The position numbers and the translations under genes are program-made. A model generated the notes under the pieces. The model saw only the letters and a list, made by a program, of their open reading frames with translations, made no database searches and was not told where the DNA came from. Below, piece after piece: positions 50,835 to 59,791 of a stretch of 64,000 nucleotides of DNA; the first letter of the stretch is position 1; each line of letters opens with the position of its first letter. Source of the stretch: Prochlorococcus sp. AG-347-O22 (GTDB lineage: Bacteria; Cyanobacteriota; Cyanobacteriia; PCC-6307; Cyanobiaceae); NCBI GenBank assembly GCA_003278845.1, contig QCCX01000002.1, positions 124,001 through 188,000 of the forward strand, read 5' to 3'.

Positions 50835-51659
50835 TTACCTATTTAATTTTCCGCTTACAAGTCCCTCAAGATCTAAACTTGTGCAATTAAATCCTAAATT
50901 AGAAAAATATTGAACTAACTCACTAAAATTATATTTGTTAAAAAAATGCTTTAATTCATCTTGGGGAATTTCTATTCTTGCAGTTGAGCCTTGGCATCTA
51001 ACTCTAACCTCCGATATTCCACATTCTTTAAGATATTCTTCTGCTTTCTCAACCATTTTTAACCTTTCACTAGTTATTTCATGGCCATAAGGAAATCTTG
51101 ATGATAAACAAGGTTGGGCAGGTTTATCCCACCAAGGAAAACCCAATGCTCTTGATATATCCCTAATGTCTTGTTTTGAGACTTTAAATTTTGCAAGGGG
51201 AGAGATAACTCCTGCTTGTTTTGAGGCTTGTATACCTGGCCTGTAATCTTTAAGGTCATCCAGATTGACTCCATCTAAAACTATCTTGTAATTAAGTTTT
51301 TTAGAGAGGTAGGTTGTATGTTTGTGGAGCTCTTTTTTGCATGCAAAGCACCTATCCCTAGGATTTTCACTGTAACTTGATTGGTCTAATTCTGATGTTT
51401 TAATCTCTATATGCTTTACTCCAATCCATTTTGCTTGCCTTCTTGCTTCTTCACGAAGAGTAGTGGCTAATGCAGGAGAAATTCCAGTTATGGCAATTGC
51501 TTGGCTACCTAATTGCTCGAATGCTAATGATGCTACTAGTGTACTGTCAACTCCTCCGGAATAAGCAATACAAACACTATCAAGATTCTTAATGTATCTT
51601 CTAATTGTATAAAGCTTTTCACTTTGTTCATCAGAGAGAATTTCTAGTTGATTGAACAT
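50835..51659 (-). CDS. larE: LarE-like ATP-dependent PP-loop sulfur-transfer protein
   Basis: PP-loop ATP pyrophosphatase superfamily: AYSGGVDSTLVASLAF near residue 33, DGVNLDDLKDYRPG and QPCLSSRFPYGHEIT. LarE transfers sulfur to build the nickel-pincer cofactor in other bacteria; here CFACK plus the later PCLSSR give three cysteines, the arrangement that in some LarE proteins holds a [4Fe-4S] cluster. The ATG at 51659 is preferred over TTG at 51680. No larB or larC in the window, so the true role may differ. Confidence 0.85.
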   Translation of the reverse strand: MFNQLEILSDEQSEKLYTIRRYIKNLDSVCIAYSGGVDSTLVASLAFEQLGSQAIAITGISPALATTLREEARRQAKWIGVKHIEIKTSELDQSSYSENPRDRCFACKKELHKHTTYLSKKLNYKIVLDGVNLDDLKDYRPGIQASKQAGVISPLAKFKVSKQDIRDISRALGFPWWDKPAQPCLSSRFPYGHEITSERLKMVEKAEEYLKECGISEVRVRCQGSTARIEIPQDELKHFFNKYNFSELVQYFSNLGFNCTSLDLEGLVSGKLNR

Positions 51660-51767
51660 GCTAATTACTTTAAAATTCAAATTACCTATGAATAGGTTGA
51701 ATTTATTATTAAATCTTTAATAATATTCTTATCTATATCTTAGATTAAATTTACTAATTTTGTTCAA

Positions 51768-52928
51768 TTGACGAATACGCGTAGAAATAGAGGAATTGGA
51801 ATTGTCACAGCAAGTGATAGTCAAGAGAGATCAAAAGGTCAATTACATATTTATGATGGAGAGGGTAAGGGGAAAAGTCAGGCTGCTTTGGGAGTAGTTC
51901 TCAGGACAATCGGATTAGGAATATGCGAAAAAAGACAGTCAAGAGTTTTACTTCTAAGATTTTTAAAAGGCCCTGAGAGACCATATGACGAGGATTCAGC
52001 TATAGAGGCTTTACAAAGAGGATTTCCACATTTAATTGACCATGTAAGGACAGGAAGATCCGAATTTTTCACTGCTGACCAAGTTACAAAGTTTGATGTT
52101 GGTGAGGCCGAAAGAGGTTGGAATATTGCTAAAGGAGCAATTGCTAGTTCTCTTTATTCTGTAGTTGTACTAGATGAGTTAAATCCAGTGCTTGATTTAG
52201 GAATGCTTGATATCAATGAAGTAGTTGATACTCTGCAAAATCGTCCAGATGGATTAGAAATAATTATTACTGGAAGGGCAGCCCCACCCTCTTTGGTAAG
52301 AATATCTCAACTCCACTCAGAAATGAGACCACGTTTGATAGGAGACTTATCAGAACTATCCAAACAAAGTAGTTCTAGTGGTGGAATTGAGATTTATACA
52401 GGTGAAGGAAAGGGTAAATCCACAAGTGCACTCGGTAAGGCTCTTCAAGCTATTGGTAAAGGAATATCTCAAGATAAAAGTCATAGAGTTTTAATATTAC
52501 AGTGGTTAAAAGGTGGAAATGGATATACCGAAGATGCTGCCATAGAAGCTTTGAGAGAGAGTTACCCTCATTTAGTAGATCATTTGCGTTCAGGCAGAGA
52601 TGCTATCGTATGGAGAGGTCAACAACAACCAATTGATTATGTTGAGGCTGAAAGAGCATGGGAAATTGCTAAAGCTGCTATTTTGTCTGGCTTGTATAAA
52701 ACAATCATTTTAGATGAATTGAATCCAACTGTTGATTTAGAGTTGTTACCCGTGGAATCAATACATCAAACGCTCTTAAAAAAACCAGCAGATACAGAAG
52801 TTGTAATTACTGGGAGGTGTAAAAATGAACCTTCATACTTTGAACTAGCTGATGTTTACTCAGAAATGGTTTGTCATAAGCATTATGCAAATGTGGGAGT
52901 TGATTTAAAAAGAGGAGTTGATTACTAA
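51768..52928 (+). CDS. Tandem-duplicated CobO/BtuR-type P-loop ATPase
   Basis: 386 residues consisting of two similar halves. Each has a P-loop (IYDGEGKGKSQAALGV near residue 32; IYTGEGKGKSTSALGKAL near 212) and a matching later motif (VVLDELNPVLDLGML; IILDELNPTVDLELL), followed by VITGR. The family contains corrinoid adenosyltransferases that make coenzyme B12 from cobalamin. Both ATP sites look intact, so the protein is an internal duplication rather than a fusion with a dead half. TTG start. It may adenosylate cobalamin, or have another ATPase role. Confidence 0.85.
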   Translation: MTNTRRNRGIGIVTASDSQERSKGQLHIYDGEGKGKSQAALGVVLRTIGLGICEKRQSRVLLLRFLKGPERPYDEDSAIEALQRGFPHLIDHVRTGRSEFFTADQVTKFDVGEAERGWNIAKGAIASSLYSVVVLDELNPVLDLGMLDINEVVDTLQNRPDGLEIIITGRAAPPSLVRISQLHSEMRPRLIGDLSELSKQSSSSGGIEIYTGEGKGKSTSALGKALQAIGKGISQDKSHRVLILQWLKGGNGYTEDAAIEALRESYPHLVDHLRSGRDAIVWRGQQQPIDYVEAERAWEIAKAAILSGLYKTIILDELNPTVDLELLPVESIHQTLLKKPADTEVVITGRCKNEPSYFELADVYSEMVCHKHYANVGVDLKRGVDY

Positions 52929-52935
52929 CTTATTC

Positions 52936-54087
52936 TTAAAAATTATTTGCACAATATTTTTTTATTTTTTCAATGCCGCCTTCAATAGATCTTGACTGAA
53001 TTTTGAATTTAGACAAGATTCTTGAAGCTGTTTCAGAGCGTTTCCCCGATTTACATATAGTGAAAACCTCTTTATTTAAACTTTCTTTTTGAATAAATTT
53101 TAAGTCAGATTCTTGCTTCAAATGACTCAGGGGAATTGAGATAGAACCCTCTATTGCGGATTTAGAAAACTCTTCATTTTCTCTAACATCAATTAAAAGA
53201 ATTTTGTTAGGTTTTGCTTTGTATAACTTATTAAAGTCATTAGCATTAATACTGTTAATTTCATCGTTTTTCCCACAATATTCATCACTATTATAAAAGC
53301 TCTCAAACTGAGACAGATTTTTTATTCGTTTATTTAACTGATCACTTTTTAGATGTAATTTTTTCATATTCATATTAAATAGATCAAAAATTAAAATTTT
53401 TCCATCTAAGATTTCACCTTTTTTCAAAATGATTTTGATAATTTCATTAACCTGAAGAATTCCTATTAAACCTGTTGAAACACCTACAACCCCGTATTCT
53501 GCACAACTAGGGACAGCATTTTTTGTAGGTGATTCTGGAAGTAAGTCTCTTAAATTAGGACTATTTTTATTTAAATTGAAAACACTCACTTGCCCTTCAA
53601 AGCCTTGTACACTTCCAAAGACTAGGGGTTTTTTTAATATCAGGCATGAATCATTTATTAAATATCTTGTGCCAAAGTTATCCGAGCAATCACAAATAAC
53701 ATCAAACTCCTTTATTAATTCAAGAGCATTTTTAGGATTAATTCTCTCTGAAAAGGTTAATATTTCACAATTAGGATTGAATTTTTTAATTCTTTCCCGA
53801 GCAGAATCAATTTTAAGATTGCCAATAGTATTTGTTTCATGAATTATCTGTCTCTGGAGATTAGACTTTTCAACTTGATCGTTATCAACTATTCCAATTC
53901 TCCCAATTCCTGCTGCAGCTAGATAAAGCAAAACGGAAGAACCAAGCCCACCTGCTCCAATGCATAATACTGAGCTTTTCTTAAGATTTAGTTGGCCCTC
54001 ATAACCTATCTCTTTGAGGGTCAAATGTTTTTGATATCTTTCTTCTTCATCAGAGTTTAAGAAATTAAATTTTATATCTTTGGACAT
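52936..54087 (-). CDS. MoeB/ThiF/HesA-family adenylyltransferase with C-terminal rhodanese domain
   Basis: Activates a ubiquitin-like sulfur carrier by C-terminal adenylation. Nucleotide motif IGAGGLGSSVLLYLA lies near residue 43 and the catalytic-type cysteine is in VPSCAEYGVVG. From about residue 290 a rhodanese domain follows, with active-site cysteine in TICKSGKRSETA near 343, giving the MoeZ-like arrangement used in molybdopterin or thiamine sulfur transfer. The zinc cysteines of MoeB appear degenerate: the first CxxC is missing. No carrier gene adjacent. Confidence 0.9.
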   Translation of the reverse strand: MSKDIKFNFLNSDEEERYQKHLTLKEIGYEGQLNLKKSSVLCIGAGGLGSSVLLYLAAAGIGRIGIVDNDQVEKSNLQRQIIHETNTIGNLKIDSARERIKKFNPNCEILTFSERINPKNALELIKEFDVICDCSDNFGTRYLINDSCLILKKPLVFGSVQGFEGQVSVFNLNKNSPNLRDLLPESPTKNAVPSCAEYGVVGVSTGLIGILQVNEIIKIILKKGEILDGKILIFDLFNMNMKKLHLKSDQLNKRIKNLSQFESFYNSDEYCGKNDEINSINANDFNKLYKAKPNKILLIDVRENEEFSKSAIEGSISIPLSHLKQESDLKFIQKESLNKEVFTICKSGKRSETASRILSKFKIQSRSIEGGIEKIKKYCANNF

Positions 54088-54289
54088 TGAAATCCTTTAA
54101 TTTTTGCGAGATAAACTATGAAAATATAATAATTAAAATAAAAATTTTAGACTTTTAAATTTTTCTTATTACTCTAATTTATTAATGTTTTTGTTAGAAC
54201 TAGACCATAATGTGAAGTTTTTATAAATCAATTTTAAGTTTAAATATCTTCAGAAACCCTATATACCAACGCCTCTAAAAAAATACAAA

Positions 54290-54385
54290 ATGTTTCGGTT
54301 CGGAATTTTGCACAACAAAAAGGTAGTCAATAGACGTTTTTTCCGATACTGTCTGGTTCATATATTAAGTTTACTGAATTCATGA
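54290..54385 (+). other. Short upstream ORF overlapping the CURT1-like start
   Basis: A 31-codon open frame starts at ATG 54290 and ends at TGA 54383-54385, overlapping the downstream ATG at 54382 as ATGA. It is rich in basic residues (HNKKVVNRRFFRY), not similar to any small subunit I know. It could be a translated leader, or chance; no ribosome-binding site is evident. Confidence 0.3.
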
Positions 54386-54747
54386 GTGATAACACTCCAG
54401 AGTCAAACCAAGACTCCGGCTCCGATACAAGCTCAGAAACCAAAAGTTTTTCAGAGAAGTACTCTGATGTTATGGGAAAAGTCAACGAAACCCTTGGTAA
54501 TGTTGATTGGACTCAAATGGGCAAGTACGGCAAGGCGGCAGGCATAATTGCTGTTGTCGTAATAGCTCAGATAATAATTAAAGTTGTCATTGACACGATA
54601 AACTTTTTCCCAATTCTTCCTGGTTTACTAGAACTGCTAGGGGTCATTGTTGTCGGGCAATGGAGCTGGCAAAATCTTCGTACCAGTGAAAATCGTGAAG
54701 CTGTTCTAGATAAGGTACAAAATCTTAAGAAGACATATTTAGGGTAG
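54382..54747 (+). CDS. CAAD-domain thylakoid protein, CURT1-like
   Basis: 121 residues: a serine/aspartate-rich acidic N-terminus, an amphipathic segment (YSDVMGKVNETLGNVDWTQMG), then two membrane helices (about residues 55-73, AAGIIAVVVIAQIIIKVVI, and 78-97, FPILPGLLELLGVIVVGQ), and a C-terminal amphipathic helix (SWQNLRTSENREAVLDKVQNL). This is the CURVATURE THYLAKOID 1/CAAD layout, involved in membrane curvature at thylakoid margins. ATG start; its leader contains a 31-codon frame. Confidence 0.9.
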   Translation: MSDNTPESNQDSGSDTSSETKSFSEKYSDVMGKVNETLGNVDWTQMGKYGKAAGIIAVVVIAQIIIKVVIDTINFFPILPGLLELLGVIVVGQWSWQNLRTSENREAVLDKVQNLKKTYLG

Positions 54748-54754
54748 TTAAAGA

Positions 54755-55633
54755 TTACATATTAATAATTGCTTTTACGTAATCTTCAACTTGGTGTAAG
54801 TACCCTCCTCCAAACATATTGGCGTGATTCAATATGTGATAAAAATTATAAATAATAATTCTTTTTTCAAATCCGTTTTTTATAGGAATAATTCTATGAT
54901 ATTCTTCATAAAATTCTTTTCTAAAACCTCCAAATAGTTTTGTCATAGCTATATCTACTTCATTATCTGCCCACCAAGATGCTGGGTCAAATATAACCCC
55001 CTTTCCATTTTTGTCTATTCCTGCATTGCCTGACCATAAATCACCATGAACTAGAGCATTTATTGGTTTGTGATTCAGCAATTCTGATTTAATTTTTTCT
55101 TTAACTTTATTTATAATTTCTTTATCTAAAATTTTTGATTTAAGACTTAATAATTGAGGTATTATCCTTAAGTTTAAAAAACAATCTATCCAATTATCTT
55201 CCAAGCCTTTTTTCTGATCTGTTGTTCCGATAAAACCCTCAACTGGAAACCCAAACATTTTGGGGTTAGATTCAGCTGATTTCAAGTGCAATTCACCTAA
55301 ACCTTTTCCAAGCTTTTTTTGGTCAAAGTTATGCATATCTATCCATTCAATTAAAAGAATCTCTATATTTTTTATATTTTTATATGCAATAACTTTCGGA
55401 ATAATTAAGTTTTCTTGATTAATATATTTTCTCAAATTTTGGAGACAATATTTTTCAAATTCAAGAAATTTTTTGTTTCTAATGTTTCTTTTAAGGAATA
55501 ACTTTTTGTTTGAGAATTCTATTCGCCATGCATTATGAATATCGCCACCATGTACTTGTTCAATACTTTTTGGATAGGTTTCACCTAATTCTTCACAAAT
55601 TTCGTTAATTTCAATAGGAGATAATTTTTGCAT
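54755..55633 (-). CDS. Fructosamine kinase-like protein (aminoglycoside-phosphotransferase fold)
   Basis: 292-residue kinase-like protein. ATP-site region VHGGDIHNAWRIEF with lysine in KLFLKRN, catalytic loop ALVHGDLWSGNAGI with the HGD-N signature, and the metal-binding aspartate in VIFDPASWWADNEVD are intact. Bacterial members phosphorylate sugar-amine adducts, helping repair glycated proteins. ATG start; divergent from the CrtD-like gene with 4 bases between start codons, so the promoters overlap the coding ends. Confidence 0.93.
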   Translation of the reverse strand: MQKLSPIEINEICEELGETYPKSIEQVHGGDIHNAWRIEFSNKKLFLKRNIRNKKFLEFEKYCLQNLRKYINQENLIIPKVIAYKNIKNIEILLIEWIDMHNFDQKKLGKGLGELHLKSAESNPKMFGFPVEGFIGTTDQKKGLEDNWIDCFLNLRIIPQLLSLKSKILDKEIINKVKEKIKSELLNHKPINALVHGDLWSGNAGIDKNGKGVIFDPASWWADNEVDIAMTKLFGGFRKEFYEEYHRIIPIKNGFEKRIIIYNFYHILNHANMFGGGYLHQVEDYVKAIINM

Positions 55634-55637
55634 TTTA

Positions 55638-57143
55638 ATGAAAAAGTCTGAAGTTATTGTTGTAGGCGCCGGTATAGCAGGACTAACTTCTGCAGCGATT
55701 TTATCAAAACAAGGCTTATCAGTGACTTTAATCGAATCTCATACTCAAGCCGGAGGATGTGCCGGCACTTTTAAAAGAAAGAATTATACTTTCGATGTTG
55801 GCGCAACTCAGGTTGCTGGTTTAGAGAAGGGAGGAATACATTCTAGAATATTTGATTTTTTAGATATTCCATCCCCAGAAGCCACAATTTTAGACCCTGC
55901 TTGCATTGTTGATTTAAATGATGGTGGTAATCCTATACCTATTTGGTATGAAAAAAGTAAATGGATTGCTGAACGAGAAATGCAGTTTCCTGGGAGTCAA
56001 AGATTTTGGAAGCTTTGTACCCTAATACATGAAAGTAATTGGATATTTGCTAATAATAATCCTGTATTACCAATAAGTAATTTTTGGGATTTTTCTCAAC
56101 TTCTCAAAGCACTAGTACCTTCAAACTTGGTCACAGGTATTTTACTTAAATCTACTATTTTTGATCTATTGCGGATATGTGGATTATCCAAGAATGAGCG
56201 CTTGATTAAATTCTTAAATCTTCAACTAAAACTTTATTCTCAAGAGGACGTTTATAGTACTGCAGCATTATATGGATCTACTGTTCTTCAGATGTGTCAA
56301 CAGCCACATGGTCTGTGGCATCTTAAAAAATCTATGCAGTCTTTAAGTGAATCATTAGAAAGTTCATTAATTAAAACTGGAGTTAATTTAATTTTTGGAC
56401 AAGAAGTTAATTCTATAACTTTTGACGACGTAAATATGTGTTGGCAACTATCTGCTAATTCGAAAAAAAAATCATTTATTTATCAAGCAAAAGATGTGAT
56501 TTATACCGCACCTCCACAATCTTTGCTCAAGCATTTGAAAGATCCTTTAGAAAGAAAAAAAAATTATAAAAATCGACTTAATAATTTGCCTGATCCAAGT
56601 GGAGCTGTAGTTTTTTATTCAGCATTAAAAAAGGAAGATATTAAAAAAACATTCTCCAATCATTATCAATTTGTTTCAAAAGAATTTTGTTCGTTATTTG
56701 TATCAATTAGTGATGATGGTGATGGAAGAGCGCCAAAAGGTGAGGTTACTTTAATTGCCAGTATCTTTACCAAAACTAAAGATTGGTTTGATCTAGATAA
56801 ACAAACTTACTTAAAGAAAAAAAATGGTTTCATGAAAAAAATATCCCTTGAATTGGAAAGTCAATTTGATATTGATCCTGAAAAATGGCTACATAGAGAA
56901 TTAGCAACTCCATTGGGCTTTGAAAAATGGACAAAAAGACCCAATGGAATAGTTGGCGGGCTTGGTCAAAATCCAGATATTTTTGGTTTATTTGGATTAT
57001 CTAGTAGGACACCTTTTGAAGGTTTATGGTTATGTGGAGATTCGATTTATCCAGGAGAGGGGACTGCAGGTGTTAGTCAGTCTGCATTAATGGTTTCAAG
57101 GCAAATTTTAGCTTCCAAAGGTATAGAAAATTTTAGTTTATAA
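55638..57143 (+). CDS. Phytoene-desaturase-family FAD oxidoreductase, CrtD/CrtH-like
   Basis: 501 residues with the FAD-binding signature VVGAGIAGLTSAAILSKQG near residue 9, GGCAGTFKRKNYTFDVGAT for substrate orientation, and the late VSQSALMVSRQIL FAD closing segment (GLWLCGDSIYPGEGTAGVSQS in parts). It belongs to the carotenoid desaturase/isomerase family; the length and TFDVGATQVAG wording resemble CrtD (C-3',4' desaturase) more than CrtH (isomerase), but this is unsure. The 3' end overlaps tyrA by 11 bases. Confidence 0.82.
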   Translation: MKKSEVIVVGAGIAGLTSAAILSKQGLSVTLIESHTQAGGCAGTFKRKNYTFDVGATQVAGLEKGGIHSRIFDFLDIPSPEATILDPACIVDLNDGGNPIPIWYEKSKWIAEREMQFPGSQRFWKLCTLIHESNWIFANNNPVLPISNFWDFSQLLKALVPSNLVTGILLKSTIFDLLRICGLSKNERLIKFLNLQLKLYSQEDVYSTAALYGSTVLQMCQQPHGLWHLKKSMQSLSESLESSLIKTGVNLIFGQEVNSITFDDVNMCWQLSANSKKKSFIYQAKDVIYTAPPQSLLKHLKDPLERKKNYKNRLNNLPDPSGAVVFYSALKKEDIKKTFSNHYQFVSKEFCSLFVSISDDGDGRAPKGEVTLIASIFTKTKDWFDLDKQTYLKKKNGFMKKISLELESQFDIDPEKWLHRELATPLGFEKWTKRPNGIVGGLGQNPDIFGLFGLSSRTPFEGLWLCGDSIYPGEGTAGVSQSALMVSRQILASKGIENFSL

Positions 57144-57972
57144 AATTTTGTCTGTTTTCTTTTGCTTCAGCAAGTTTTTTAGAAAGTAAATCCCAATTTT
57201 TTTCTTTAATTAGAGATTCCAGTATATTCAGCTTATTTTTAAAATTATTTATGGAATTTAAAATATTAATCTGATTATTAATAGCTAAATCTAGGCCTAG
57301 TTGTTCATTGCCTCCGCCAACTCTCGAAGTGTCAGCAAATCCTGTAGCAGCTAATTTTTGCGAGAGATCTAATAAAGATGGATTATTTTTTGTTTGTGCA
57401 GTTTCTATGAGGGCAGAAGCTAAAAATATAGGCAAATGAGAAATTAGAGATACTGCTTCATCATGATCTTTTGGCGAAGCTTGGCAAATTTCACAATCCA
57501 TTGATTTTATGAGCTCGGAAATAGTTATGACTGAATTTAAATCACTATTTTGTGTTGGGGTAATAATCCATTTTGCATTTTTAAAAAGACCTTCAAAACC
57601 TGAATCAACTCCTTTTTTTTCAGTACCTGCCATTGGATGAGATCCAATAAATAAAGGATGTGAATTTTCCCATGTATTTACAATTGGTTCTTTTACAGAC
57701 CCGACATCAGTTAATATTATTTCCTGAGGTATTGAAGCTACTAATTGTTGCGATGGACTGATCAAATCTTTGATAGGCAATGCCAAAATTATTAGCTCAC
57801 ATTTTTTTAATAAGCTCAGATCACAGCTAACAAAATTTGCAAGTTTTTTATCCTTAGCTTTTTTTTCATTAAATTCATTATTTGCTATTCCATAAATTGT
57901 ATGATTTAGACTTTGGAGTTTTAATCCTAAAGAACCACCGATTAATCCTAATCCTACTATTCCAATTTTCAT
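57133..57972 (-). CDS. tyrA: Prephenate/arogenate dehydrogenase
   Basis: Makes tyrosine precursors from prephenate or arogenate. The NADP-binding Rossmann start is IGIVGLGLIGGSLGLKL, then LTDVGSVKEPIV and FIGSHPMAGTEKKGVDSG (in parts) with the catalytic histidine. Cyanobacterial enzymes usually prefer arogenate (family knowledge). 279 residues, ATG start. Convergent with the CrtD-like gene, overlapping by 11 bases. Confidence 0.94.
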   Translation of the reverse strand: MKIGIVGLGLIGGSLGLKLQSLNHTIYGIANNEFNEKKAKDKKLANFVSCDLSLLKKCELIILALPIKDLISPSQQLVASIPQEIILTDVGSVKEPIVNTWENSHPLFIGSHPMAGTEKKGVDSGFEGLFKNAKWIITPTQNSDLNSVITISELIKSMDCEICQASPKDHDEAVSLISHLPIFLASALIETAQTKNNPSLLDLSQKLAATGFADTSRVGGGNEQLGLDLAINNQINILNSINNFKNKLNILESLIKEKNWDLLSKKLAEAKENRQNFIN

Positions 57973-58066
57973 AAATTAATTAATTCAAGACCCTCTTTTA
58001 TTGATACCAATTTTTTGTATATTAGGTTCATAAATTTTCATGTTTTTGAAATTAAATTAATTATAA

Positions 58067-59515
58067 ATGCTTGAAATTTTAAGTCATCAATATTTGAAAA
58101 ATTTTTTGAGAGATCAAAGTATTAATTGGGAGCATATATATTCTTTTGGGAGGATAGTTTCCAAATGTATTGAAAATGATTCTACCTATCTAATTAATTC
58201 AGAAATTTTCTCTAGCTATGATTGGTTACCTCCAATTTTGATTTCTTTATTTTTAAAGGAAGAGGATTCAACTTTTATTTTATCTAAAGAAAAAATCCAA
58301 TTTATAAGCCAATTTCAGATTGATTCATTGAAAAATTTAGGTTTTAATTTTATTTTGAAAAATGATCAATTTATTTTTGCAAATCATCATGTTAACTTGA
58401 TAACTATCCAAAATTTTCTCAATGATCCCAATTCTCGTAATCTTAGAAATCATCGAATAGTTTATTCAGGAATTGAGGATATAAAACAGGATTTAAAAAA
58501 TCATTTTGGGATTTCTTTACTTAAAAAGGATTGGACAAAAAATTTTAAAGAATTTGAATTAATCAATCAAAAATTTATAAAAGTATATGATTCGTTGAAG
58601 AAAAAGTTCTTCTTGAGAAAGGTCTTAGGAAATAGTTTTATCAATTTAGATGAAAAAGAAATTAGTTTCTTGTCAAACTTTTTTCATGAAAATTCTTTCT
58701 TTTCTGATAAATTTTTAAGCGTCAACAAAGCATTGTCTCAAGGTTGGGCATGCTGGGTAAAGTTAAACGATACAAATTTAGATTGGATTTTGTATTTACA
58801 GCCAATAGATGAACTTTTTCAAATTAAGGAATTTTTTTCAAATAATAAATTTGTTTTTTTATCAGCATTGAGAAAAGATAATTTTTTCCAAATGTATTTT
58901 AAAAAGCATAGTTTAGATATTGACTTGGTTATTAATTTTAAGAGTAATTTTGAAGAGAAAAAGATTTCTTTATATATACCCTCTAAACAGTTGCTTCCTA
59001 ATAATCCTCTTTTTACCAATTCAATCTTGGACAAATGCAAAAAGTTAATACTTTTTAGAAAGGGTTTAACTTTAGTGTTGTCTGATGATATTGATTTAAA
59101 AACTATTCTTGCTACAGAATTAGCTTCTACTTACGGGAAGAGAGTATTGCTAGAGACAATTCCCTCAGGTAGAAATGAAATCCTTTGCTCTAGTTTTGAC
59201 TGGTGGATTATTAATTCTTATTTAATTCAAATTCCAGAACAAATTATCATTCCTTTACTTCCAATTCCGAATATGTCAGAACCCATTAATGCAATTACTG
59301 TCTCTCATAAAAAGAAGCTTTCTCAAGATTGGTTTAGAGACTTTTTTCTTCCTCAAGCTAGAATTAAACTTGAAAGATCTATTTCTCCTTTAAGAAGAAA
59401 TTCAGGTAAGTTAATAATCCTAGATGGAAGAGCAAATAAAAGAAACTGGGGAAGATTACTTTTGCAAAACATTCAACCCTCAAAACAAATTAACTATATG
59501 CTACCTTTTGATTAG
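58067..59515 (+). CDS. Degenerate DinG/XPD-type helicase-like protein
   Basis: 482 residues. The C-terminus reads FLPQARIKLERSISPLRRNSGKLIILDGRANKRNWG (in consecutive parts), matching the helicase motif VI region (RLxQxxGRLIRxxxDxGxxxxLDxR) of DinG-like proteins. But no Walker A GxGKT and no DEAH box can be found; the N-terminal half looks like unrelated, poorly conserved sequence. It could be a structural remnant or a non-ATPase partner. Near-isolated ATG start at 58067; on the plus strand two genes before recA's convergent end. Confidence 0.75.
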   Translation: MLEILSHQYLKNFLRDQSINWEHIYSFGRIVSKCIENDSTYLINSEIFSSYDWLPPILISLFLKEEDSTFILSKEKIQFISQFQIDSLKNLGFNFILKNDQFIFANHHVNLITIQNFLNDPNSRNLRNHRIVYSGIEDIKQDLKNHFGISLLKKDWTKNFKEFELINQKFIKVYDSLKKKFFLRKVLGNSFINLDEKEISFLSNFFHENSFFSDKFLSVNKALSQGWACWVKLNDTNLDWILYLQPIDELFQIKEFFSNNKFVFLSALRKDNFFQMYFKKHSLDIDLVINFKSNFEEKKISLYIPSKQLLPNNPLFTNSILDKCKKLILFRKGLTLVLSDDIDLKTILATELASTYGKRVLLETIPSGRNEILCSSFDWWIINSYLIQIPEQIIIPLLPIPNMSEPINAITVSHKKKLSQDWFRDFFLPQARIKLERSISPLRRNSGKLIILDGRANKRNWGRLLLQNIQPSKQINYMLPFD

Positions 59516-59543
59516 ATTATGATTTTGAAATAACTAAAGAAAT

Positions 59544-59789
59544 ATGGGAGAAGCAAAAAGACGCAAAACACTTGGTTTACCTCCAAAAAAAAATAATACT
59601 AAAACTAAAATTGATGATTCTCCAAGATTATTTAAATGGCTTCCCTTTACAATCAATCAAAGAGATAACCTAATTAAATTAAGTATTAAGGCCAGTTGGT
59701 TTGGAATCGGAGGGTTAGTAATCTTATGGGTTGTAGTGAGGTTTATAGGCCCTGCTGCTGGGTGGTGGACTTTAGCTGATTCTTTATAA
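59544..59789 (+). CDS. Small membrane protein, DUF2839 family
   Basis: 81 residues starting with MGEAKRRKTLGLPPK, the hallmark of this cyanobacterial family, followed by a linker and a single membrane helix (about residues 50-70, ASWFGIGGLVILWVVVRFI) ending in a tryptophan-rich tail (GWWTLADS). The positive-inside rule predicts the N-terminus in the cytoplasm. Its 3' end abuts recA, which reads the other way. Confidence 0.85.
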   Translation: MGEAKRRKTLGLPPKKNNTKTKIDDSPRLFKWLPFTINQRDNLIKLSIKASWFGIGGLVILWVVVRFIGPAAGWWTLADSL

Positions 59790-59791
59790 AT

